From Balanoglossus misakiensis (Eukaryota; Hemichordata), in contig CM082580.2 in NCBI GenBank assembly GCA_040954595.2, forward strand, positions 6,820,001 through 6,884,000: a DNA stretch of 64,000 nt. The letters are read 5' to 3'. This document shows positions 25,901 to 38,433 of this stretch, one piece after another. Position 1 is the stretch's first letter. Each line of letters starts with the position of its first letter. The translations under genes were made by a program, and so were the position numbers. Below the pieces are notes generated by a model. The model made no database searches and had not been told where the DNA came from. It worked only from the letters and a program-made list of their open reading frames with translations.

Positions 25901-26971
25901 GCGTTATTAAGACTTTAAACTTTATCCGTTGACTTGCTTGACTCATGAAAACAAAACTGAGCTTAGATGGAGCAAAGCTTCGCAATTCAAGAATGCTAAC
26001 AGGTTTCATTGCCGGTTATTTTTCGCGCAGCCCACACTCGGAGATATTGCGCAAAAAGGGTTCACGCGTTTGCGTTGTTAATTGAACTTCTCCGAAACCG
26101 TCAAACTATGTTTCTCAAGATCTGGCCAAGTGTCACTCAACCTTGGCTGGCTGCATGCCGCGTTTCCCAAACGGTAAACCACGATTGACGTCAATATAGT
26201 TCGACGTGGCGGTCCTGTCGACTAATTCGCGCACAAAGGCATTCTTTTGGCCTTTTATTTTTTCAAATAATGGGAGATTTGATGGTCAATCGGACTTACA
26301 CAAAATCCACCACACGCAACAAGAATGCTGGCAACTGACTGCGTTCAAATGTGTGAAGGGGAGAGAGTGCAAAAACTCCTGACAGCGACCGATCGTTACC
26401 TGCGGTTTTGAGATTCAATATCGCGGCGGGACGGCGTCTCGCTCTCTGAATGAACTGATCTACGGGATACAGCTGTACCCCCGAGACGCATAACGGGACA
26501 ACGGGCCTCAAAGTCTTGAAAAGTCACATTAGGCGCAGATTTATTTAGCTGTCACTCGGTGACCTTGCTGCTTGACAGCGGAGAGCTGGAGTGTCAGATA
26601 AGACTGGCGTTTGACGTCAACCCAACACTTGAACAAAAATGCCTTGTCGTTGGAAAACGTGCTCGGTTGCAAAAAGACAGTTTCCTTCACCGACACTGTC
26701 ACTGGGGTCACCTGCCCTCTAACGACCAGCAGACTGGCCCACGTTGCGAGTCAGTCGGAAGTTGACTCCTTGACACGACAAAGGACCACCCAGTTAATGC
26801 AGCACCTTTACCACCACACTGAGTTTTATAGGCTGTGAGACCAAATAGCCGGAACGTCGAACAAACGACAAGAAAACGGCGATTAACTTGTCAAGTCAAT
26901 CGCATAATTTCAGGCTGCCAATCACAGTGCATGATCAATAATAAAAACTTCCGATTTTTGGCTAGTGTCCT

Positions 26972-27069
<98 letters not shown>
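26972..27069. repeat. (GAT/ATG)n trinucleotide microsatellite
   Basis: About 32 perfect ATG/GAT units. The poly-histidine ORF read from its complement is an artefact. Confidence 0.95.
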
Positions 27070-28926
27070 AAGTGTTCGGCATAATGTATTATGAATACTT
27101 TACAATAGAGATAAACTTGGAATCCGTGTGTACTTTTTCTTGAAACCTTTGTTAAAATTCATCCACATCGACACAACTCTTAAAAGTTGTGACGTCACGC
27201 CCACTGAAATACACTTCAGGGATTGCGAAAATTGAATAATCGGCAACAGAACTTGAAATCTGTCACCATGGAAACGTAGAGATTTACGACCGACTTTCTG
27301 AAATTGTATATTCTTGAGGGGACAGTATTCGCGGCGATATTTAGTTTCACAGCCGTGGAAAATCTGTAGAGTTTATCAATCAGTTAAAGCGTTGTAAGCG
27401 GGTGTGATCAGATTGAACTACGCTTACGTTGCTCTTGTGGGAATATTTCTTAAACGTTTTCCAAGTCAGTTCACGTTCCGCTGTAGCGTTTTACTGACCC
27501 CGGGATCTTTTAATGAACCCTCGAAGTGACTCAGATCCCCGGCAAAATCGTAAGAAATTCCGTTTATGGCCTCTGTACGACTTTAATCTCGGTAATTCAT
27601 GTATGTGGCGTGGCATGAAGTGAAGTCGACATCAGAATGTTGCGGTAAATCACCGCTCCAAACTAGATCTCTCACAGTGCCTTAATGGACCCTTAATAAA
27701 CTACCGATCGGAATTGGCGAAAATTCGTTTCAAGTCCGCTACAATTATGGATAAACAAAACCCGGAGTTTTTGTTTCTCTCCCCCCTCAGCCCCCCCCCC
27801 CCCCCACTGAAGTAATCCTTCAGTTATTAGCTGTTCTTAAAGTTCACATCATGGTGATTTGTGTAGTCGGGCAATTGTCATTTGTATGTTTACGACCACC
27901 CCGTTTCCTTTTTTTCCATTCCCACACATTATTTTAAGGCTCTCTACTTGACGTGTCCTGCCTGCATATATCATCCATGCAAATGTTCGTTTTAATCGAA
28001 TTACTTTGTTTTGTCCTTAACCTGTTTCGGCTGCTGGTACTGGCTATTACTCTTGGTAATTTAAAAAAAATATATACCAAAGCGTCGATATTTTAACCAC
28101 AGGGTGACATATACTGGGTTATGTGAACAGGTCGAACCCCGGGAAATGCAATGAGCTCTGGCGAGTGGTATAATTTCAAATGGATGTCAAATTGAGGAAG
28201 TTCTAACTGTTGCGTTAGTTTTCATAAGGGATCCAGGTGGAACGGGGTATCGGTCGACGATCAAGGGGCCAGGAGTCCTACTATTGACATCGCAAATTAT
28301 TTCATTTCTTTGCCAAACTCTGCAGAGACTTTTGCATGCAGCTTGAAATCCGCTAAGAGGAGTTAGCAACTTTCATGCAAAAAGAACGGTAACGCACGTT
28401 TAAAGTCGTTTATGTGTACTTGGGGGGGGGGGGTGTGCGAAAGGAAAGATGCCGACTGAGATGGAAAAAATAACGGCATTGCCATGACCTGTACAAATCA
28501 AGTTCACATGGAGTATTCAGTGCATCCGTTCTTCGGGTCATGGTCAGACAGTTGCAGTTTAAATCATATATTTTTTTTATTGTAGTGGCGCTTTAATTTC
28601 TCCTTGAAGAGAGCACATGGAGAAGGAAGTGTCATTCCAGGGCGCATTGAGTTATTATGTATGGCCCTGTTATGCCGGAGGGTGGTCGCCAAATCACAGT
28701 GTGAGAAACGGGTACACGCGTGTGGCGCTGAATGGGTGAACGTGAGGCTGGTTGCAACAGTTATGTGTCTTGCGGTTAGCCAATATCGCATGATTTGACG
28801 GTTTTTATGAGTCGCGGTGTCATGTTGACAGTTTTACAGCCATTTGAATGATTTCGGTTGGGATTTATCGATGTTTTTTTCTAGAGTCCGGGAAATCGAG
28901 CAAAGTCTTCGTGCACCTGAAATTGT

Positions 28927-28947
28927 GGGGGGGGGGGGGGGGGGGGG
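28927..28947. repeat. 21-base poly-G run
   Basis: The longest of twelve G or C runs of ten or more bases in the window. It is potentially G-quadruplex forming and a likely spot for sequencing or assembly error. Confidence 0.9.
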
Positions 28948-31900
28948 TTAGCACTTGTCGTCTGCTCGATCTTTCAAAGAGACATGGACTTCTGCATTTG
29001 ACGGCATTGTAAATGATTTTTTTTCAACATTCAAGAGCAAGGCCTGTGAGTCTGAGCATTATACTTCTCTCGAATTCCTGTGAGTCGTAACAAAACGAAT
29101 ATGTAACTCTGATGACATAACAAAGATGCAGTCCCATCATGGCATGTCAAAAATATACTAACAACGCATGCATTCGCTTGGGATTTCGCGATCGTATAAA
29201 TATACCTCAACATGTAAATCCCACTGTCAATTCTCATCTCGCCAAGTGTTTATTTTCCATCAAATCCGCGTTTCCCGCCGTTTTGTTAATCCCAGCAATC
29301 CAATTAGCTGTGTTCCGACTTTGCCATGTATAAGAATTAAAAATTCTTGTAAGAATCTCGCGCTCACTCGATGGAATTACTGTCTACGGAAAGCCGTCGG
29401 TCGAAAGGCGACTTTCGTGTACTTCGCACTCCAGGTCCAAATCAAATCAAAGTAAATTACATCACAGACGTCAACGCTTTGCCGTGCCTTGTTATTCTTA
29501 TTTAAGTCTCAGAAATAAATATTTTCGTGACCGGTCACCGTGTGCTTTACTTACCGGCATCCCATGCGTTCCACCGCAACTGTTTCGTCTACGAGACTGT
29601 TGGCTCACCAACCCCGCATCGTCTGATTACTTAATTGAATAATTCCACTTATTCTGGCATATTTATGGGTAGGAACGGCTCCGTGACGTCAGCAACATGC
29701 TTGAGAAATCTCCCACTCGGCCAGTATCATTGGCCCGTTTGTTTGCCCAAATCTAATCTCATTCTCTCGCGTTCTTTGAGTCATTTCCCAATGTAGGGCG
29801 TTCTCCCCGAGCAAGAAATAGGGAAAAAAACTGCTTGCCGCGATCTCATATGTATCGCGACCACTCGAGCGGTTGTTTTAATACACGGTAATATCGCGGC
29901 TCTCCAGAACCCTCGCCATCCGCCCACATACCGAATGATTGTCGAGATAAAGGCAACACAGTATCCACGTCTGACGTCAAATTTTACTGCACGCGTCCAA
30001 TAACGGCGAGGCGGTGCGTTTTAGGATTTGTCGAATAAACCAGTTGGAAATAAATATTAATCGAAGATAGTGTGCGACAAGGGAAGTCATTTCCGAACCT
30101 TCTTATCGTGGCTTACAAACAGCCCGGTGTCATGATACATACTAGTGCATTATTACTAAACGTGGAGAAATAAAATCTCAAATCTCGGATATGAAACTCA
30201 TTGGCCCTATTTCTAAAATACGGATATAAAATTGACGTAACAAAAGTAGTTAATCCCCCCGATCACCACTCGAATCGAGGATATTTTAACTGAATTGAAA
30301 TTTGCGGACTTGTTAATTTTGATACCAGCCTGAATTTGTTTGTTACGTGGCGAAGAGAATCAGGTATGACGTCATTGTTATTATGCATTGACCACGTGGG
30401 TATAAGGTGTTCCCCCCAAAGGAACGCACTATTTTGGAAGGCGCTTTTCTCCATACATCATATGTGGCGACACTGTTGGTCTGTGTGATTTTACCCCCGA
30501 CTGGATGAGTGTATATTTTTTGCGCGGTTGTAGTCGACATAATATTGTATTACATTTTTTTATAACTCTTGATTTTTTTATCACGATGGTAAAAATGGCG
30601 CTGTCATATCCATTCGCCGGAAATACAATTAGGAATACAAGCGACCATTCAATATTAATATGACATTTATGTCAGTCGGTGAGCATTTGCAATAAAATAA
30701 CATGAAGTGATTATGCATTCAAGTCACGGATTATCCCATCGCATTCGTCAAACGTACGCACGGTCAGACAGATTCGTCAAATGTCATGACACCGGCCAAG
30801 CCTGATCAGCGTCGCAGATTAGAAAATCTTCCCCCTCGTTTGCATAAATCTCAATATTATGACAAATCCCCATAAAACTGTGGCGGGAAACGACATAAAT
30901 ACCACCAGGCCAAGGATTACAATGCAATAATCTCAGGCAGATTAGTAACACGGTAATTGTGTAGAGATGATGAGTTTGGGGCGTTTTAGTATAGTTGGGT
31001 GACCATCAAAGACTACATCGTTTTCTTTTGACTGTATGTAGATTCCCAGCACGACAAACTCGAAGGCGAAGTTTAATCATAAGGTATTGCTTCTCCTTAA
31101 AAGCTTACGTTTTAGTCACAGGTGAAACTTATTGCCACCATCAAAAACATCAACAGCCCGAATGACTCAACGTGAAAACTGTCGCAAGGGGGAACAGTCT
31201 ATCCATTTTAATAGCGCTCGACATTTACGGCCCCCGCGACGGAAAGTCAGCAAACGTCGACGACATGGACATTGTGGTAGTGCTTCGCCGTGGGACGAGA
31301 ATACACACCAAGACAGGCAGCATGTTTCCAACCGCTTGGGCAGAATTGTTCGTTTACTGGGGTAAGCCCGGGTCTCGCATTTCACCAAGTTCAAGTTCAC
31401 GGACGCAGTCTCAAACCACCTGCGAATTCGATCAGACTTACCTGCTATTAAAGCTCAGAATCGCGAGGACCGCGCTGTCGTTTTACCAATGCGAAAACTC
31501 GATAGCCTTTCGAAAAAGTACAGTTATTGCAATGGGTAACGCAAATTTGAATGTTGTCATCGACCAAGACAATACGGTCGGGGTCAACAGTCAACCGAAC
31601 TGTCCTAAAGAGGGACAAGAAGCGACAAGGACCCATTGGTCGCCGTTCATAGAACAACCGTTTTGTCTCATTTAGCATTCAATGCTATATTATGGAAACC
31701 CGTGGGTACATCTTGAGTTTTTCCGTTTGTCCAAAACATTGCTTGCAAAAAAAAACAACTGACAAAAACAATGGCAAGTTTCATTGCCAGCGTTTTTACG
31801 GACCATTTCACGGAGATAAACGTAGCAATCACCTGCCCCTGGATGATGCCGAGGCAATATAGCCTAGTTAATACTTCTGCGGCGTACTCGCACAGTGTTT

Positions 31901-33420
31901 GATGGGCTTTTGAAGAGTGATTACTACGTCGTAAAACCGTGCCGCAAAAGCCGATACGGCTTTATCTCCGCGAAAATAAAACAAGCACGACTGCCTGACC
32001 TGGAAAGGACAGGCTGAATAACAAACTTCGGTTCGCCGTAACATCAGATGTGCCCACCGCAATAATTGACGAGGCGCTTCGTACTAACATTTAGATAAAG
32101 CTGCAGCTATTATCGGGGAGCAAACCTTACCGTGTCGATTCCTACGTTCTTTGCGCTGCGGCGCCCAACCTCAGACTGGCTTGCTTGGACTCCTCACCTT
32201 TTACCTCCGGCCCAGAGTAGAATTTAAAGTGCTTTTCAAACATCAACTGTTTCACACGCCACAGGGGAGGCCCGTTTAATCTGCTGACTTAAAAAACCCG
32301 CAAAGAGAGTTATTTTTTTCTCTCTCAGAAAGGGGACACAATTCCCGGAGATGGAAGAACAAACGCAAGGTCTATTTTTGGGTTTCCTCGCTGGGAGACT
32401 AATTCCGTCTAGAGTAAATGACAAGCTTTATTCCCTCACAAAGAGGTGTCAATTAAGATGTACTTAATAGAGTCTGTAGTTTTCTTCTTCTTTTTTTCTT
32501 TTTGACACTGTCTGTTTTCTTAATCTTTGGAGTGGCTTTCGTCGTTGTCAATGCGCAGCTGACAAGTCTGTCTTTTCAAATGACAACAATCAACGGACGA
32601 CAGTTACGCCTAAAGCGATCAGCCGAGACCATTGGCTTCTGCGCCCGTATCATATAAACAATGGAAAAGCAATTACCGCTGGGCGGGACCGGGAATTCGG
32701 TCATCGAATGCTCCAATCAATTTAACTGCTCGCAAACTGTTCAGTATTTTGTGAAGCAGCACATGTTATCGCACACCTTTTTTTGTTCTTGTTCACAAAA
32801 CGGCCCAGTGAGAAGCAGAATCGATGGCGAGGAGCAAGTCACCGGAAGATCGATGGGAACCGCTGACTACGGGAACACACGCGGCATGATTGACAACGTC
32901 TAACACGGGCGTGGTCATTGCGAAACACACAAAGTTGTTTACGTCTGCCGTGAAAACCGTCTCCTTTCAGACGGCCGTTCTCTTTTTTCCCTTCCTAACG
33001 GGAATTGTCCGGGATGTCACTCACCCGTTGACAGGCCCTGCCAGACGCGTGAGACAGATCCAACCTTTTGTGTCTGGATTACTGAATTCCCACCGTCCCC
33101 GAGGGAATGTGTGTGACTTCTTTCAAGATTACAAGTGTCTCGAAGGAGCAGCTTGCTTGTTCAAGACGCTCGAAGTGCCACTCCAATTTTTGAAGTCCTA
33201 CCATAGACACCACTGTCTGTGGTCTTACCCCTTTTCGTCTCTAAAGTGATCTGCACTGGTGAAGTTGTTTGTGTAAGAACTTTACTGCGTGGAAAGCCAA
33301 TACACTCACTGGAAAAAAATCAAACACACTACAATTGACAGTGGTTTGCGCCTTGTTCCAAAATATGTGTAAATCGTGACTTATGCTTTCACTCTGGCAC
33401 TCCGGTAAACCACAAGTGGA

Positions 33421-33573
33421 GTATGAAACAATGGGAGGGGGAGAGAGATAAAGACAGAGAGGGGGAGTGGAGATGGGAGGGAGAGAGAGGGAGGGAGAGA
33501 TCGAATGGGGAAGGATGGGGCGGGAGATGTGGAAGGGAGGGAGGGAAAGAGGTAGAAGGAGAGAAGGGGAGGG
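33421..33573. repeat. Purine-rich GGGA/GAGA low-complexity tract
   Basis: About 150 bases almost free of pyrimidines on the plus strand, built from GAGA, GGGA and GGAG words. Mirror-like polypurine tracts of this sort can form triplex DNA. Confidence 0.8.
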
Positions 33574-35483
33574 AGTCTGACTATCTTTGCATATACCGTT
33601 ACGTTTTCAGTCTTTACTGCTTCTGGTGTCGTCATGTTCTACCTTTGTTCATACGCATGCATGCGTGTATTTCTTAATCACGAAAGAGACAAAAACTAAA
33701 CCAACTGGTAGGAAATCACTCACATTGTGTAAGCGCTTATAAGGGCAAAGTCGCAAACTGAAGGCATAATCCGTTGACAGTGTTGTTAAGTCTGAGAAGT
33801 TATTTTTGTTCCACTGGTCGGCAACAACCATGCCTGTGTTGTACGGAAAGAGGGGGAATTTTTCAGAGGCATTTTGTTGACATGGCGCACTCTTTGAATC
33901 GCTTTAGATTGATAAAGCATTGGATGAATGGTTTCGAACTGATCTCGGGTACTACAAAGGCAAAACAGTTTCGAGAAGATAAAGTAGACACAATTAATTA
34001 AAGACGCATTATTACTTTCTAAGCCGGGAGTATTAAATGCAAACGAACGAGGAAAGCATTGCCGGGCCTTGACTTTTGTTTGTAATCAGACTCGGGCTTG
34101 AAATATCGGAATCGTGCTTTTCATTCCCTTGAAATATAAAGCTATCCGAGGGACGTTTAGATTTGGAATAATATTGATGAGAGCGCAAAATCCAGGCGCA
34201 GTGATTCATCTGCAGCGCCGTGAAATATTGATCTGTGGAGAGAAGCGCACCCGATGAAGAATGATTCGGTACGGTCATCGCATAATCGCCAAGAGAAATT
34301 ATTTCACCATTATTTCTCTGTCTGGAAAAACAGAAGGTTTTGCACGTTGATCAGTGTGTAATCTGTTTTTTTCTCCTCTCTTGAAGGCAACGAACTCGAA
34401 AATCACCGAAAGGCCAGCGTAGTCTGTCGTATTAATGTCCATATTTTTCACATACTGGCAATTTATTTTCGTTCTGAAATGTAGATCACGGTATGATGGA
34501 TTCTGTCAAGCTGTGTACACGAATATATTCACATCTGCAATTCATGTTTTTGAGGGGGGTCGTGGAAATCGTATCACTTAAGAGGGAAAAGATCCAGTTT
34601 GTGCCTGGTTGCGTGTTACTACAATAATAATGACTGTAGACTTCCTATATCATGGCCCCTGCTCGTATAGGTCGCAGAGCGGGTGGGAAATTTCACAGTA
34701 TTCACCAGGAGACAACTACTATACAAGAACGAGCCCGCTGAAACAGAAAAAAAAATCCCGCTAGTCCAAACTGCAGGGACAATGACTGTAAGCTACAGGG
34801 GTTAAAAAGAAACTTCGGAAATTTTCCCACAACGCCACGATTTCAATGCGTCTGCGAGAATGGCCCGTGGCGTTAATCTGGATAGAGAGTTGTTTTTGGT
34901 CCTTTGTTCGGGGGCAGGTTATTGACTTCTCACTCTTCACATTTTGAACGGATGTGTACCGAATATGCGCCGTGCTTGGTTTAGCTGTTGTGTCATTATG
35001 GACATAGCCTATACATTGTGTGTTTTCCGAGGAGCTAAAGTTGAAGATGAAAGTATCATATTTTGCTGGAATTTATCCAGAGATAATCATTTTCTAGAGT
35101 ATGTGATTAAAGTATGATGTACCAAGTGCATAACGAAAGTATCACTGAAAACCAACGATTGTCTGTAAGGGTTGGACGAGGGAGCCTCGATCCTTGACAA
35201 GATATCGAAGACTATATAACGATCCCGATGAATTTCTATCTGACCTCTGGACACCGAGGTTAATAGTACAATCATGTAGTCGGAATGCAGTCACGTTGAT
35301 ATCAGATTTGCTCCGTTTATTATATAATTTCTTTAGTTAACCTACGCGCGAAGAAGTGTACGAAGTGGCAATCAAACCAACGCGTGCAAAATTATGTGTC
35401 AGGAGTTCTAGTCATATTGTGTTTATTGAAAAATTGCTTTCATTCTATGTGAGACTGACTGTTGAGGTTCACGCATATATGTT

Positions 35484-35521
35484 AATGGTGATGGTGGTGG
35501 TTGTGGTGGTGGTGGTGGTGG

Positions 35522-35588
<67 letters not shown>
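35484..35588. repeat. (GTG)n(ATG)n compound microsatellite
   Basis: GTG units grade into about 22 perfect ATG units. The same GTG-to-GAT arrangement recurs at 56571-56694, suggesting a common slippage route. Confidence 0.95.
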
Positions 35589-36327
35589 ATCATGTCCTTT
35601 GGTCTAGTTACAATTCCTTTTGATGACAGTGACTTCAGGCGCCAGTAGAGTATGACACACGCAAACAACACAGAAAATTTACGCTCATTGAAATTTTACT
35701 ATTTCCATTTTATGAATGTATTGATGAGACACCGGGGCCCCGTATTATGTTTCGGCGTTCCGTCAGATGAAAGCAAATGTTACCATGGCAACTGGTTTGA
35801 GGTAATTGAGAGGACCTTTGACTCCATTGTTTATGAGTTGTTTTTGATAACGCGTTTAGTCTGACGCGTTTAATCAGGTGTAATGTCGGCTACGGCCGGT
35901 CGGTAACGATGCCGGAAGGAACATTTGGACGTTTCATTGTCCCCATCAGCAGGCCGGTGGGAGCGCCGCGAAATATTTATCGGGTCGAAGAATTACGATA
36001 ATGGTGATTTTTACCGGTGTCAAGTGGTGCTAACCGCTGATAAAGCGGCTGTAATGTTCGCGGAAATGGAGAATTCCGGGAAAGTATATTGACAGGCGTC
36101 TAGCGGTAATCCTGAAAAACAGCCGAACTCTTCACAAAGTATTATTGCAACCGCGTCGTCGTCTAGTTTCATTTCCATCCAGCCGTGTTTTTATCTTCGC
36201 CTCCCGGTTTGCCAATTCCGCCCGGGTTTCTGAGTTTGGCGAGTTCGCTACGCGCCTGAATAGCAATTGCGTGTTTTTTTTTACAAATTGCACATGTTTG
36301 ACATGTGACAGCCGAGCAAATTAGGTG

Positions 36328-36353
36328 CAGACAGACAGACAGACAGACAGACA
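36328..36353. repeat. (CAGA)n tetranucleotide repeat
   Basis: Six perfect CAGA units in the gene-poor interval. Confidence 0.9.
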
Positions 36354-37346
36354 GGAGTTCGCGCCGTTTCAAGGTCGCCCTGCAATCCAAACGTTGACAC
36401 GTATGATTCATATCTCATTTATGGTTCCTTGATGAAGTCCATAATAAGTTCTAATCAAGAAGATGGCGAAGCGTCGCCGATGAGCTCAGAGATAAGTCTG
36501 CTTTTTACGACCTTCTACAAGTCGAGCTTTCAGCGATGTCACAATTCTAAATTTAATACACCAATACACAGCAGAACCCATTAAATTCGGTCGAGAAAAG
36601 TTAATTACCCCATTTGAAAGTTGAAATACTTAGCAGACTCAAGAAACACTTTCAGAGTAATATTTCCATCGCTTTATCCACTACAAGCCATTTCCGTTTA
36701 GCTATTACCTTTTTTTCAATTTACATGTGGTTGAATTGAATATTTCTACGAATATTTGGCTGCATGCGCTATGCAAGCCATTGTTTCCAGCTCTGCCCAT
36801 GTGACGTGCGAATTCATACCTGTACTGGAGTGTATAGCGATTAAAGTACAAACACAAGGCGTCTGTACTTATATGCATATGATACACACGAACGTAAGAG
36901 ATTATTGCAAAGGAATTACGGTTCTGCGTAAGAGATCACTGTAGGTCGAGTTATTTTCATAAGTTCACATTTTGTGCAAATGTAACAGGCCACATTCTTC
37001 CCGTGGTCACCTCGTATGTTGATAAAACCTGGTTTCAGTTTGACTAGCTTGTGATAAAATATGGCATTGATGGCAGATGTCGTAAAATGTATACGAGAGG
37101 TAAGCGTGGTGAAGGAAATAACGCACGGGTGCCATATTTTGTTATTCCGGACAGATAGACGGACCCCTTGTGTTTCCAGGAATTCGCTTAGTATGTATTT
37201 TATCACAAGGTACTGACAGGACATTTGTACATTTGAGATATATGGAACTTCAATCTAGTTTTCCGACTACGCAATCGCGGAAGAATCTCACAGAATTTTT
37301 CTCGTACGTCCTAAGGGAGCTTTCAGTTATTATGAGAGGGTGGGCC

Positions 37347-37405
37347 GGGGGAAATTGGGGACGGGGGGTCATATTTTATATGATGGCCCGTCTCCAATGC
37401 CCCCC
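37347..37405. repeat. Near-perfect 27-base inverted repeat (hairpin)
   Basis: The left arm (about 37347-37374) runs GGGGG, AATTGGGGACGG, GTCATAT. The right arm (about 37379-37405) is its complement with a few mismatches, around a very short A/T loop. The right arm continues into a 14-base C run. It could be a small snap-back element, a miRNA-like hairpin or a foldback relic. Confidence 0.6.
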
Positions 37406-38433
37406 CCCCCCCCTGAGGCAGTGTATTCAAGCGAAATCCTGGAGGATTGCAAATAATACCGTTGTACAAGTCTGACGCGTATGATTTCAAGTAAACAACA
37501 CACACATTTTCCTAGTGATCATTATATATTCCCTGTTTTAAATGTAAAAAATATTAATGGAGTATTCTTGTTCTGTTCAAACAAGATACTTCTCTCCCAC
37601 CATCCTCTCGTCTGTAGGTGGCGCTGTTGTAAAAATGTACATGCACATCTATACTAAACTTCAACGGTAGAATACATCATGTATACATGTAGACACACAT
37701 AAAAGACATAGGCTTAGTATTCAGTATGCAGTAGTTGTCGGGGACCGGATAAATGAATTCTGCCTCAATATACATGCGTTCAACTGACACCTGACGACAC
37801 CAAAACAGCACTCTAAAGGAATTCTCTTACTAAAGTAATTATTTGCTAATCTGAGAAAAAAAGTTCCCTGTGTATAAAATACTGTATGGAACATGTGCAA
37901 ACGCAAAAGTAATACATTTATCTCGGGATATTAATTTCGCGTTCGTGTATGTCCCCTGCTGAATTTCATGCCTTTGCTTGATAAAATCATGTATGTGAAC
38001 TGATCTAACTTCTTGCCTCTAGATGGCGCGCTCGAGTTCAAAACGAGGCTGGGTCAAAGGTGAATGTTTAGCTCCCCAGCTGTCCACTAGATTCTGTGGC
38101 TCAAGGTGTTCCACTTTTTGGGTCGTGAGATCAAAATTATTCGATACGTTGGCCGAATGTAGCAGTAGGTAAGTCTCTCTAGAAACAATTAACGCATTTT
38201 TATTCTGTATCGTGCAATCTTACCGTCAGTTTAGGTCCCTTCTTGCTCGTGTCATGTTGTTTTGTTGTGGTGGACCAACGCACAGGAGGAGGTACGTAAC
38301 TGTACCGGGTATCCTAGGGTTGATTTAGGTTACGTCGGTCGCACCGAACACTCTGTATGTACACGTACATAGCAAACATAAAAGTAGAATGTCTAATTCT
38401 TTTTCCTGTCACTTTGACTTTGCAATGAAGACC

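Larger units (their letters stand above)
26186..30374. promoter_or_regulatory. Cluster of six perfect CRE palindromes (TGACGTCA)
   Basis: TGACGTCA occurs at 26186-26193, 26612-26619, 27190-27197, 29684-29691, 29972-29979 and 30367-30374. This is the full CREB/ATF site. In unbiased sequence about one copy is expected per 65 kb, so six in 4.2 kb is far above chance. Function is not shown. Confidence 0.4.
22901..38100. other. About 15 kb gene-poor interval
   Basis: No ORF here shows recognisable protein similarity or a convincing exon chain; the longest (31172-31675, 167 codons) has random-looking composition. The interval holds several trinucleotide and homopolymer repeats, one strong inverted repeat near 37.35 kb and seven perfect TGACGTCA palindromes (23383, 26186, 26612, 27190, 29684, 29972, 30367). 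Its place upstream of a developmental Wnt antagonist suggests a regulatory domain, which is inference. Confidence 0.6.

Noticed and set aside
26891-27082. Poly-histidine ORFs here and at 56468-56854
   Set aside because: They are translations of the (GAT)n microsatellites and nothing else.
28120-28200. tRNA B-box-like GGGTTCGACC on the minus strand
   Set aside because: No matching A box or cloverleaf upstream in the minus-strand sense.
31172-31675. 167-codon plus-strand ORF in the gene-poor interval
   Set aside because: Random-looking composition, no motif, no flanking splice or family signal, and overlapped by equally long ORFs in other frames.
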